Origin: Tritrichomonas musculus
Lineage: Eukaryota > Parabasalia > Tritrichomonadida > Tritrichomonadidae
DNA: 64,000 nt
Direction: 5' to 3'
Assembly (NCBI GenBank): GCA_039105265.1
Contig: JAPFFF010000018.1
Coordinates: 2,046,001 to 2,110,000 of the forward strand
Part shown: in pieces, positions 1 to 9,761 of the stretch
How the letters are laid out: every line of letters starts with the position of its first letter
Numbering within the stretch: position 1 is the stretch's first letter
Position numbers and translations under genes: made by a program
The notes under the pieces: generated by a model
The model's input: only the letters and a program-made list of their open reading frames with translations
Told to the model about the DNA's origin: nothing
The model's database searches: none

Positions 1-367
1 TTTTCGGAATACAAAAATCAAATGATATGCTCAAAAGTTTTTCTCCTAAACAAATTGCGTTTATTTAAATTAGACAATTACTAAAATGTAATTAATCATA
101 AAGTTAGATGACGATACTCTTTATCCTTTTTAACATCATTTAAAGAATCATTTTAAAAGTAAATCAAATATATATAAGTCTATTTAGAATTATATTTGAA
201 TACAATGAAAAATAAAGAATCGCAGATGGGATAGAATTTTTTTTTAAAACTAAAGGCTTGCAAATAATTTAGTAAAAATCGAATTATTTCAGTAATATTT
301 TAAATTATTTTAAAATACATCAACCAATTTTTTATCACAATACTTATAACACATATTATATAACAAA

Positions 368-1654
368 TCATTGCTTTTGCTGCTTAAGTTTCATAATTTC
401 ATCGTCTTTTTCTTTCAGTTTTTTCTTTAAATCTTGAATGATTGCATCTTTCTCTGCAAGTTCAGATCTTAACTTGTATAATTTAATTTCGGATTCATTA
501 TCCAATGACAAAAAATCTTTAACGCTGCTTGTTCTATATGGGATATCAATTAAAGCAGCTGTGGAAAAAGCGCCTGCAAAAACTTTGGTAACATTTTTTC
601 CTTGCATAAAATCGGGTTCTGATGGAATTTTGAATTCTTCGTCAGCAGCATATTGTCTCATTAATTGACCATAAAAGTTACTCCCAAAAGTCAATAGTTT
701 CCCGTCTTCTGTAACAACTGCGGAGTGAAGATTTCCTACAGCACAATCAACTATTTTCTTATTTTCAGGAATGTCAATTTCAATAAATTCGTTAGTCTCT
801 ATAACTTTTTGTGTTCCTAATTGTCCATGCCAATTCAATCCTACTCCAAATAATTTTCCATCAACAGTTAGTGCTAAGCAGTGCCGACTATATCCAAAAA
901 TACGTGCAATTTTATAATTTCTCAATGATTCTATAGGAGCAAACTCATCAAGATTATTATGATTAAGATAGCCATTTGCATAAACTAATCCATTTTCTGA
1001 AACAACAGCAACAAACTGATATTCTTCTGTATCACAACGACAAATATCAACAACTTTCTCATTGCTGGACAAGTGAACTTTTCGTGGAGGTAATTTGGTA
1101 TTTGAACTAAATATGTAAAAATCACCATCTGATCCAATCACGACTGGCGCTTCCCATCCACCAGAAATATAAATGGGCTTGGAATCAAGAAAAATTTGTT
1201 GTTCTTTATAAACAGAACTTGATTTTGTTTTTTCATCACCATCTGACTTTTGCTTCTTCTTTTTATTTTTCTTCTTGAACTCACTACGACAATAAATTAA
1301 AGCATCATCAACTGTGAGGTAAAGTGTATAAATATCACCACAAAATACGTCTTCAAATAATGAATGATTATGTTCAAAAGAAACTTTTTGCGGAACCTTC
1401 AAAACTTCACGAATACTTGTTCCAACACAAAAATGACGATCATCTCCAAAACCATAAGCTGAACCATCTTTAAAAATAATGACACCATGGTTGTCACTCA
1501 ATGAAACTGATTTTATATCACTTGCGTTAAATGGAATTTTGGCATTCTTGAAATTGATCTGTTCTGGAGGGCTAATTATTTTATCAGCATTCTTATTTTC
1601 GTTGTTGTGCTGAAGCAACAATTGGTACTGGCCATCTTTTCCAGCAACAAACAT
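368..1654 (-). CDS. RCC1-repeat protein with C-terminal coiled coil
   Basis: A 428-residue protein starting at an ATG. Several RCC1/beta-propeller blades are visible. The clearest are near residues 275-335, where G-x-N-W-H-G-Q-L-G and G-S-N-F-Y-G-Q-L each precede a turn typical of RCC1 repeats, and a blade-like segment (YGFGDDRHFCVG) lies near residue 70. A Lys-rich low-complexity insert (about residues 127-145) interrupts the propeller. The last 40 residues (LRSELAEKDAIIQDLKKKLK and onward) form a heptad-like coiled coil. RCC1 propellers act as Ran exchange factors or as general scaffolds. The degenerate repeats and the coiled coil suggest a scaffold rather than the Ran GEF itself, which is inference. 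Its 3' end faces the window edge. Confidence 0.8.
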   Translation of the reverse strand: MFVAGKDGQYQLLLQHNNENKNADKIISPPEQINFKNAKIPFNASDIKSVSLSDNHGVIIFKDGSAYGFGDDRHFCVGTSIREVLKVPQKVSFEHNHSLFEDVFCGDIYTLYLTVDDALIYCRSEFKKKNKKKKQKSDGDEKTKSSSVYKEQQIFLDSKPIYISGGWEAPVVIGSDGDFYIFSSNTKLPPRKVHLSSNEKVVDICRCDTEEYQFVAVVSENGLVYANGYLNHNNLDEFAPIESLRNYKIARIFGYSRHCLALTVDGKLFGVGLNWHGQLGTQKVIETNEFIEIDIPENKKIVDCAVGNLHSAVVTEDGKLLTFGSNFYGQLMRQYAADEEFKIPSEPDFMQGKNVTKVFAGAFSTAALIDIPYRTSSVKDFLSLDNESEIKLYKLRSELAEKDAIIQDLKKKLKEKDDEIMKLKQQKQ

Positions 1655-3074
1655 TCTATATTTTTGAAATAAAAATTTTTCTCTTTCTATTTCCTATAGA
1701 AAATTTTATGATCGGACTGTGAAATATTTCAAAGGTAGACATTTTTTTAAAAAATAGATTTAAGGTTTTATAATTATAATATTATATTTATACAAATGTA
1801 TATATACGAATTCGATTAATTAATTAGATAAAACTATTTTTTAGTTAAAGATATTTATATTTCAAATATACCAAAAATCAAAATTATATAGATCATATTA
1901 CAACGAAGACAAAAGATTAGACTATAATATTATGAGATTACTTATAAAAATAAGTATTGCAAATGAAGATGCCTTGTTAAATTATCATAACTTTTACCTA
2001 AAATCGATAATCTTGATAAATTGCTAGTTATGTAGAATGAAAACAAAATAAGAGAAAATTTTCGTATGAAAATGCAATTTAATATTTTCGTGATCGATGG
2101 ATTTCATACATCAAAGAATTTTTAAAAAACAATTGATTTTAAAAGCTTTGGAGGCCATATTATATTTCACTTTTTCTCGATTACTATTTGAATGTTGATC
2201 AATATGATAATTGTTAAAATGCACATCTATTATTTCGAATTAAAAAATAATGTTCTTCATTTCATCATTTTCAATTTTTCAAAAAGTGGTATCGTTTTAT
2301 TATATCTTCAATTTCAATTTATCTTGTGATATAATAGATATATACTTATTTTAAAATATAATTTATTTTAATTAATGAAAATTATTTTAGGATGAAAAAA
2401 TATTATAGATCTGTAAAAGAATATGAATCAGCAAATCTTTATTAATAGTGTTTAAACTCTTTAAGAATATTCTAACCTTTTAATTCTTATTAAATTTGTT
2501 ATATTTCTCCTTTATTCGGTTTAAACATTTCTTTATAATTTGAATTAACGTGGTTATCAAAACAATATCATTGCATATATAAGATATCGCAGTTAAAAAA
2601 ATAAAGCTACTTTTAACCTATTTTTAAGTTTAACATTCTACTAATTCCTCCTAATAAACTTGCCAATTATGCTCGTCATTTTATTTGTATGTTCTCCAGG
2701 ATCAGGTCACTAGAAACTCTACAAATCAGTAATATATAATTGTTTACAATTGAAAATCATGTAAAATGAAAGTTAAATTAAAAGTTTTTTAAAAGAATGT
2801 TCTAAAAATATTATTAAATTTTGATTTTGCTGGTCTATTAATAGAAATATTATGGTTACTATATATATGTTTGTTTTAATATTAATATATATTATGAAAA
2901 AGGAGATATCTTTTTGATTTTGATGTATAAACTCATTTTAATTAAAAAGTAATTTTTGCGAATTTATTTAGGCTTTCACGCACAAAAATTAATATTAAAA
3001 CTTTTTCAATAACATAAAAATTTTTTTCTTTCAATTAAAATTGTTTATGAATTACAAGAAAGTTTTTTGTTTTT

Positions 3075-3106
<32 letters not shown>

Positions 3107-3219
3107 AGTTGGAAAATGTAATTTTAAAAATTATGTCGAATAAAAATTTGATATACCTCAAAAACTTTATTTCTTAACGTTCAAAATACAACGTTTCTTA
3201 TTTTGTTTATGCTTATTCG
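1655..3219. other. Gene-free AT-rich interval
   Basis: About 1.56 kb between two divergent genes with no open frame of note on either strand. It holds AT-rich sequence and a long T run near 3080-3106. TCAAAAT-type initiator candidates sit in the last 60 bases before the VPS9 gene. I see no RNA gene or mobile element in it. Confidence 0.6.
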
Positions 3220-4698
3220 ATGACAAGCACCACATCTCAAAATTTTGATCCTGAAGAATATTTTAAATTCGATGATATATCAACATATGTTGAAGTATTT
3301 ACTCAGAATTCTACTCCTGACAATAGAGGAGATAACTTAGAAATTTTTGACCAGCAAATCAATCAACTAGAGGAACTGTTTCAAATATACACGCAAAAAG
3401 TTCAAGATATGTCAGTACCAAAATCGTATTTCAATTCTGCTACTTCAATTTACATTTCAAACCAAATCTTTTATTGCAGCTGCTACCTTTTTAGCAAAGA
3501 AATAAAGCTTTTCAGATTCAAAGAATATTTATATTCAAAAACGATTTCTATTATTGCATCAATTATAAGTGAAATGAAAAAAAATAAAGAAGAGAAATCA
3601 GAGATAACATATTGCCAAATTGACGAACTTGAAATATTTTTAAATAATAAAATCAATAATAATAGCTACGTTTTAAAAGCTCAAGATAAAATAGATCGAC
3701 TAATTTCATTTATTCATCCATATGGTAATGCCGAAATACCAGTATTTCAGTTAAAAGTTGCATTAGAAGAATCAATAAAAAATCTAAACGATTTGTGCGA
3801 TTGTTCATCTTATGGATCATTCGACGATTTTCTTTATTACTATATATATTTATCTAATCCAAGGAAAATTAAAAAAAATCGCTACCCATTTTTAACTGAT
3901 AGCGAAAAAAATTTTGATTTACCGGAGGGAAAACAAGATGAAGATGAAAAGCAAAACGATAACAATAATATTGATGAAATGATTGATGAGTTAGTCGATA
4001 TTTCAGTTTATAATCTTAAAAATTCGCATTTAATATCATTTCACTCAGATAATCAAAATGTTTCATTCAAAGTTATTGAAGAAAAGATTTTTGATCTTCT
4101 TAATATCGAAAAGCCCGAGGAACAAGTTATCTTGAAAACATCTTTAGTTCGAATTATTTTCGATCGTCTCTATCAACATCAAGAATTCTTCGATTTATTA
4201 AGTTCGAAAAAGAATCAAGAAAATGTAATTACTTTTCAAAATAAATGCGCGAAAATGTTTAGTAAAACGCCTCAAGAAATGCAAATTTCTCCGAATTTAT
4301 TAAAAAGTGATTTGTTAAATAAACCATTCAAAATAATAATTGAGAGTGACAAATTATATTTGAAAAAAGCAATTGATTATTTGTCATTTATACCATTCTT
4401 TACAAACCCTATTGATATCCTCGCTCATATATATTTTGTTTTAAAAGAATGCGAAAGTTTTCTTGTCTCACAGAAGAGTGATATTGAGGATACAGAAAAT
4501 AATAGAGCTGAAAATATTATTTCGTTTGATGATATTTTCCCAATATTTTGTTCTGTTCTTGGCTACGGTTGTCCTTCAAATTGTTTAGGAATAAAACGCT
4601 TTCTTGAAATAATTCAAGGATTTATTTTCAATTCGCAACTAAATTACGCAAACAGTATTTTTCTATCTGCTATTAGCTATATATCTACAGACTTATAA
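3220..4698 (+). CDS. VPS9-domain protein (probable Rab5-family GEF)
   Basis: A 492-residue acidic protein. The last ~125 residues match the VPS9 fold. A D-D-I-F-P-I-F segment near residue 437 stands where VPS9 domains carry the conserved Asp and Pro that contact the Rab switch regions. The ending NYANSIFLSAISYI matches the usual Y-x-L-T-x-x-x-A-x-x-F-I close. The N-terminal two thirds are helical with an Asp/Glu/Asn-rich linker near residues 240-265 and no domain I recognise. VPS9 proteins load GTP on Rab5-type GTPases at early endosomes. Two Rab-GAPs (TBC) elsewhere in the window are functional counterparts, but no linkage is implied. Confidence 0.72.
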   Translation: MTSTTSQNFDPEEYFKFDDISTYVEVFTQNSTPDNRGDNLEIFDQQINQLEELFQIYTQKVQDMSVPKSYFNSATSIYISNQIFYCSCYLFSKEIKLFRFKEYLYSKTISIIASIISEMKKNKEEKSEITYCQIDELEIFLNNKINNNSYVLKAQDKIDRLISFIHPYGNAEIPVFQLKVALEESIKNLNDLCDCSSYGSFDDFLYYYIYLSNPRKIKKNRYPFLTDSEKNFDLPEGKQDEDEKQNDNNNIDEMIDELVDISVYNLKNSHLISFHSDNQNVSFKVIEEKIFDLLNIEKPEEQVILKTSLVRIIFDRLYQHQEFFDLLSSKKNQENVITFQNKCAKMFSKTPQEMQISPNLLKSDLLNKPFKIIIESDKLYLKKAIDYLSFIPFFTNPIDILAHIYFVLKECESFLVSQKSDIEDTENNRAENIISFDDIFPIFCSVLGYGCPSNCLGIKRFLEIIQGFIFNSQLNYANSIFLSAISYISTDL

Positions 4699-4850
4699 AT
4701 TTTTATGAATTATTTGTATATAAAAGAATATATTTTTCGATTCTTTTCAATTTTTTTTTTTTGAAAATTGAACTTTTTCTTATTCTAATCTATCGACCGT
4801 TTAAATTCAATTTTTTTATAAACGAACATTGATTAAAAAATTATTTAAAA

Positions 4851-7016
4851 ATGAGCTCTAGACAAAATTCAACTTTATCTACATCTTCTATTATTGTAAA
4901 GATGCTCGAAAAACGAAATCTTGCAGGTAAAAAAATGTCGCTTCCAAATGATCTTAAAGCATTTCGAAGGCAGATCGAACTTTTGTTTGGATTAAAACAA
5001 GCAGTTCAAGCATTATATACAGAAAATGGCGATTTAATAACAGATATTAATCAAATTTTTCCAAGTACTACGATCATCGCTTCAACCGTTCCTTTAAATC
5101 TTAATTCTTCTTTCTCATCTCAACGACAAAATATGAAAGATAGCATGAGAACATCTAAAGATATAAATAATAATACCAATAGTAATATTTATGATAATGA
5201 CCAATCTTATGATTCAGATGAAGAACTCCTTCCATCATCATCACAAATCAATAAGAACAGTAGCTTTAACAATACTAACAATGCTAATAATAGTGAAAAT
5301 TATGATCAATACCTCAATTCTTCATCTTTCTCAAAACAATCTTCAAAACAACAAACAAATACAAATGCAAATACGAATACGAATGCAAATACAAATTCAA
5401 ATGCAAATTCAAGTCAAATAAGAAAAAAATTTGTATCAAAGTATCAAAATAATTCAGAAAATGAAGTTTCAGATTATTCTTCACGAAGACAACAAAACAG
5501 CAGTGAAATTATTTCTCGAAATGTCAATAGTAATGATGAAGCACGTCATCGTCACCAAAGTCAAGATTTTGATCAAATTATAGAAGAGGAAGAAGAAGTA
5601 GATGAAGAGTTGATTAATAGAGATGAAGAAGAAGACTTATTACAATCAGATGATGAAGATTTGAAGAATGAACAACCGCCAGGAACAGACGAACAAAAAG
5701 AAATCGTGACAAGAATGCTAGGTCCACAATATAATAGTATTAATATTAAAGGTGTATTGAGTGACGCCTTTTCAAAATTAGATTCTAAAGCCCAAAATTT
5801 CTATAAGCATGCATCAAACGAAGAAGAACAGCAACAACGATATGCTTTTCAAAACTTGATTACATATCTTACACAGTATCAATCTTTAATTAAAAGAGAT
5901 GATTTGACACTTTGTGATGATATTATTAATTGGACACATTCAATTATCGATCGTCATAGAACTGTTACAAATGGATGTGTTGCCTACAATCTCAAAACAA
6001 TCATTGTTGGACCAAGAAATTCAGGTAAATCAACCTTATTATCATTTTTGTGTGAACAATTTTTAACAGAATTATCCGTAACTCAAACATGGAAACGAAA
6101 TTTTGTTTTTATTTTTGATGCAGCAAAGCTTGCAGCTTCATTTTCGAATTTTATAGAATTTTATAATACATTTGTTGATATGATTTTCGAGTCGATCAAA
6201 ATTCAAAGGCCAGGCTTTCTCCCATATTTAGAATGCATTTGCAACTACTTCAAAAGTATTCCACAGAATCAAGGGAAGCCGCCAACAATACCAAAGCGTT
6301 TTGAAATAAATGAAGATTTTAGAGGAACTGCACGTTCATTAGGACAAATAGGAATTGAATTATACAAATGCATACAGGATCCAACAGCTTTTATGGCATG
6401 GCATACAAACGTTTTATTGATGCCATCTTTGGTTGCATCCGCATTTGGATTCACTCAAATCCACTACGTTATTGATAATGCAGAATATTTAGATTTCGAA
6501 TTTACTCCATCACGACCTTTCGTTGGATCATCAGATCCAATAGATATCGTTGAATACTTCAAATATGCTATATCAAATTCTTCCTTTATTCTTTCTTGTG
6601 AAAATATGGATGAATTCTTAAACGTATTTGGTCCTCGTGAAGATTCTGTTGATTTAATTCGCGATGCTGATTTTGTAGATGTTTTTGGATTTGAAAGTGG
6701 CCAAGTTTATGGAAAAGATACAGCTTTCATGGTAAAGTTTAAAGACGATCCAAGAACGTTTAAATTTACAGTAGACGATTGTGGCGGATGTCCTGCCTTC
6801 CTTTCACTGTGGGAAGAAATGTGTAGGGAGTCAGAGAGCAATACAAACGATTGGGAAGTAGATATTTCTAGCTATAATGAACACCAAACTTCGGTTAAAA
6901 ACTATCTTGAATATATACTAAAATATGCATTTGTTGTTGAAAATGATGCGGATGAAGCTGAAAAAATTGTTCAAAAGCCGATTCTTGAGATAAAGCCAAT
7001 AAGGAATGTTGCCTGA
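4851..7016 (+). CDS. Doublecortin-like domain plus P-loop NTPase protein
   Basis: A 721-residue protein in three parts. Residues ~15-75 (KNLAGKKMSLPNDLKAFRRQ, then ALYTENGDLITDINQI) look like a doublecortin/ubiquitin-like beta-grasp module. Residues ~80-290 are low complexity: Asn/Ser/Thr-rich with a short NTNA repeat near 5350-5412, then a Glu/Asp-rich stretch. The C-terminal half is an ATPase with Walker A GPRNSGKST (~387-395) and a Walker B-like strand IHYVIDNAEYLD (~538), resembling AAA/STAND-type P-loop proteins such as the ORC4 group. A doublecortin-like head suggests microtubule association, which would suit a multiflagellate, but that is inference. It is not a recognisable ORC subunit because I see no winged-helix tail. 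Confidence 0.6.
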   Translation: MSSRQNSTLSTSSIIVKMLEKRNLAGKKMSLPNDLKAFRRQIELLFGLKQAVQALYTENGDLITDINQIFPSTTIIASTVPLNLNSSFSSQRQNMKDSMRTSKDINNNTNSNIYDNDQSYDSDEELLPSSSQINKNSSFNNTNNANNSENYDQYLNSSSFSKQSSKQQTNTNANTNTNANTNSNANSSQIRKKFVSKYQNNSENEVSDYSSRRQQNSSEIISRNVNSNDEARHRHQSQDFDQIIEEEEEVDEELINRDEEEDLLQSDDEDLKNEQPPGTDEQKEIVTRMLGPQYNSINIKGVLSDAFSKLDSKAQNFYKHASNEEEQQQRYAFQNLITYLTQYQSLIKRDDLTLCDDIINWTHSIIDRHRTVTNGCVAYNLKTIIVGPRNSGKSTLLSFLCEQFLTELSVTQTWKRNFVFIFDAAKLAASFSNFIEFYNTFVDMIFESIKIQRPGFLPYLECICNYFKSIPQNQGKPPTIPKRFEINEDFRGTARSLGQIGIELYKCIQDPTAFMAWHTNVLLMPSLVASAFGFTQIHYVIDNAEYLDFEFTPSRPFVGSSDPIDIVEYFKYAISNSSFILSCENMDEFLNVFGPREDSVDLIRDADFVDVFGFESGQVYGKDTAFMVKFKDDPRTFKFTVDDCGGCPAFLSLWEEMCRESESNTNDWEVDISSYNEHQTSVKNYLEYILKYAFVVENDADEAEKIVQKPILEIKPIRNVA

Positions 7017-7036
7017 AGATGTTCTTCTTTTTAAAA

Positions 7037-7153
7037 AATTGATTTTATTTGAATAAATGTTAAACATCACCATATACTATTTATTTATTGAAATAAATTT
7101 TAAACAATTGATTTTATTTGTATAAATGCTAAACATCACCATATACTATTTAT
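7037..7153. repeat. Tandem 3'-flank duplication, two 48-bp copies
   Basis: Copies at 7037-7084 and 7106-7153 differ at only two positions, with a 69-bp period. They lie just after the stop of the doublecortin-like/P-loop gene and each includes AACATCACCATATACTATTT. This is a recent local duplication in the 3' flank. Both copies may carry the same 3'-end signals. Confidence 0.85.
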
Positions 7154-8776
7154 GTAATGTATCTACTTTCAAATAATTTGATTGTTTTTTTAAATTATTA
7201 TTATCGCCAATGTTTTTGCTTTTATTAAAGTAAAATGGATACTTAATTTAAAATTGATTATATTAAAAAAATCATAGACATATTAACCAAAATTTTTATC
7301 ACAAAAAGTTATTAAAAAATTATCAAAAATATAATTATATCTTTTTGTAAATTCATTCAATTATGATAATAATAATATAATTATTAATAATGCTTTGTAA
7401 TATAAATATTAATATTGTTTATATTTGATTACATTGAGTATTATTCTTGATACAAGATTATTCCAAAAATTTTTTTGATAAAGCAAACATATATAATCTT
7501 TTTATTTATTCAATATTTTTAAAATCACTTATTAGATCAGTATTATAAGTTTCATAGTTATGAATCTATGGGATGAATAATATATCATGAAAAAGTTGAA
7601 AGAGTTTCTGCATATTTTCTTTTTTTTCTCATTTCTGAATAAAATAAAGCACTCCGGTTGTTTTTCCCTTGTTAATTTTTTTTAAAAAATCTATATTTTA
7701 AGAAGATTAGCTAGAATTTTTAAAAAAAATAATTGTTATTTGGAAAAATTTTGAATAGATAATCATTTATAAATTGAAATTTGTGAGAAAAAATAAAATT
7801 TGTTTTATATAAAAAATATAATATAATAATTAAATATAATGAAATAATAAAATATAATTTTATATGATTATTTAATATTGAGACCCTTAGAAATTTTGAA
7901 TAGATAATCATTTACTTACACGATTTCAATACTCCCAATTGAGACCTACTCACGATTTCTAAACTAAGTTTTTTAATTTGTCCCTTCTTATCGTCCTCTC
8001 AAATTTGAATAAAGCTAAATATTTTTTTTTAAGTTATTAAGGCATGAATACCTTCATTCATTTCAGGTCGAGGCTCCCGCTATTACCTTAACCAATTGGG
8101 CTTAGCCCTCAAAGGCTCCCAAAGCTATTTAAAAGGTATTTTTCCTGAATAAAAAACTTTTTTATATTCTTTTTTTTTATTTTCATCTTCTCAAAATTGA
8201 AAGATATGGTATTTTAAAAAAAATAATTTGTCCCTACTTATCGTCCTACTTTCTGAAGACTCATAGAAAATTTGAAATAAAAACTCTCAATTTTTTTGTG
8301 AATAAGGTAATAATTAAAAAACTTAGTTTATATGATCATTGAAAAAAATTCAATTAGACTATCTATAGAAAAAACAAATTTGAGGAAAAACTCGAAACTC
8401 AACAGAAGAAACGAATCAGATTTGTTAGAATTTTATTAATGGATGCTTTAATAATCTAAATCCTAAATTATGAGTTTCGCTTATTGTTCATTCTTGGTTG
8501 ACATGCCTCAAAAAAACTATAAAAAAAAAACAACCAGAAAAAATTTTTGTCAGATTCCGAAAATTGAGAGAAAAATTCTTTTACCCTTAATAAAATTTTT
8601 TATTTAAAAAGTTAGGAAGAAAAATCGTAATGTTATACTCTTTTTAGATTTTTGGTTTCATTTTGAAAGGAAAATAGAAGATAAAAAAGTTTATTTTTTT
8701 GTCATTTTTATTAATATCTGACCAATTATTGAAAAATTTTTAAGAAAAAGTGACATGCCGAAATTTTATTATTTTC
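7154..8776. other. Gene-free interval rich in short repeats
   Basis: No credible gene here. It contains a 24-bp perfect direct repeat (7746-7769 and 7891-7914) and the candidate TIR element listed at 7962-8328. A less AT-rich patch sits near 8070-8125. An AT-rich frame on the minus strand around 7720-7911 is hydrophobic low complexity and is not counted as a gene. Confidence 0.6.
7962..8328. mobile_element. Candidate small non-autonomous TIR element, ~367 bp
   Basis: A perfect 19-bp inverted repeat (7960-7978 and 8312-8330, reading TAAACTAAGTTTTTTAATT inward) bounds ~370 bp. The outermost TA on each side could be a target duplication of the Tc1/mariner type. Inside lie two direct copies of AATTTGTCCCTWCTTATCGT (7975-7997 and 8225-8247, one mismatch over 23 bp) and a less AT-rich patch with a tRNA A-box-like string on the minus strand. 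There is no coding capacity. A chance inverted repeat is less likely at this length but AT bias must be considered. Confidence 0.5.
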
Positions 8777-9523
8777 ATGATTATTCAGTTTCGATCTGTT
8801 CAAGGAAAAGTTTATCAACTCGATGTCGATCCTTCATCTACAATTGCTCAAGTAAAACAAAGGCTTGAAGAAGAACATCATTTACCAAGCGGCAATCTCA
8901 AAATGATTTTATCAGCCAAAATATTAACCGATGATCAAATTGTTTCAAATTTGAATATTCCAACAGGCGCTTATATTGTTGTTCATACTTCAGCAGCCCG
9001 TAAACAACAACCTAAACCAACACCACAACCAGTCGCTCCTGCTCCTGCTCCTGCTCCAGCACCAGCTCCTGCACCAGCTCCTGCCCCAGCGCCAGCTCCA
9101 ACACCAGCACCAGCCCCAACGCCATCAATAGATCCTGCTCCACAACCAACAGCACCTCATACAGGAGATCCACCAAACTTCGAACAATTAGTTGGCAATT
9201 TAACTGAACTCGGATTTGAACGCTCTCAATGCGAACAAGCTCTCAGAATGGCAGGCTATGATACTGAAAGAGCAGCCAATCTCCTTCTCACAGGCGATAT
9301 AGGACCATCTCCATCTCCAGGAGGACAATTTAGACCACCAGAACAAAGCACTACTAGCAGCGGCATCAGCTTTGGACAGTTCCAATCGGTCTATGACTCT
9401 TTTACAGCAGATGAAAAAGCAGCAGTTGGCAGACTTCTTAAATACGCAGATCCAGAAACTGTCATTCAGTATTTCATGGCATGTGATAAGAGTGAAGATC
9501 AAACACTTGCTCTTTTAACATAA
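8777..9523 (+). CDS. Rad23-like ubiquitin shuttle (UBL-UBA-UBA)
   Basis: A 248-residue protein. The frame is open nine codons further upstream, but only from a GTG; the first ATG, at 8777, gives MIIQFRSVQGKVYQLDVDPS, the natural start of a ubiquitin-like domain (1-75). A Pro/Ala linker (~80-125) follows, then UBA1 (~133-172, LTELGFERSQCEQALRMAGY), then a C-terminal UBA2 (~210-248, with VIQYFMACDKSEDQTLALL as in Rad23 UBA2). The XPC-binding domain that normally lies between the UBAs is not recognisable, so a role in delivering ubiquitinated proteins to the proteasome is better supported than one in nucleotide excision repair. The start codon directly follows TTTTC, making an overlapping TCATG. 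Confidence 0.82.
   Translation: MIIQFRSVQGKVYQLDVDPSSTIAQVKQRLEEEHHLPSGNLKMILSAKILTDDQIVSNLNIPTGAYIVVHTSAARKQQPKPTPQPVAPAPAPAPAPAPAPAPAPAPAPTPAPAPTPSIDPAPQPTAPHTGDPPNFEQLVGNLTELGFERSQCEQALRMAGYDTERAANLLLTGDIGPSPSPGGQFRPPEQSTTSSGISFGQFQSVYDSFTADEKAAVGRLLKYADPETVIQYFMACDKSEDQTLALLT
9031..9130 (+). repeat. Pro-Ala codon microsatellite in Rad23-like gene
   Basis: Imperfect repetition of CCTGCT/CCAGCA/CCAGCT hexamers encodes alternating Pro-Ala between the UBL and UBA1 domains. It forms a flexible linker and a likely site of length variation between strains. Confidence 0.8.
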
Positions 9524-9761
9524 ACAAAAAAAATGATCAGTAAAATTTTTTAATAAATGCACTTTTAAATCATTTTTTGTTTATGTTATAAATGAGTTTA
9601 TGATTGCTGATTTTCAAATTAAATTTCATTATGAAGGCTTTTCAATTTCATAAATAGTGACAATTTTTTAAAATATTGATTATCAAAACAAATCAAATTC
9701 GAGATTTAAAAAACCTAATATCATATTAATAAATATATAAAAAAGTAATTAAAACATTCAA

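Noticed and set aside
7720-7911. 63-codon minus-strand gene
   Set aside because: Low-complexity Ile/Tyr/Phe translation of AT-rich DNA that also includes part of a direct repeat.
8065-8125. Possible tRNA gene on the minus strand
   Set aside because: An A-box-like TTGGTTAAGG is present, but I could not fold a cloverleaf and there is no GGTTCGA-type B box downstream.
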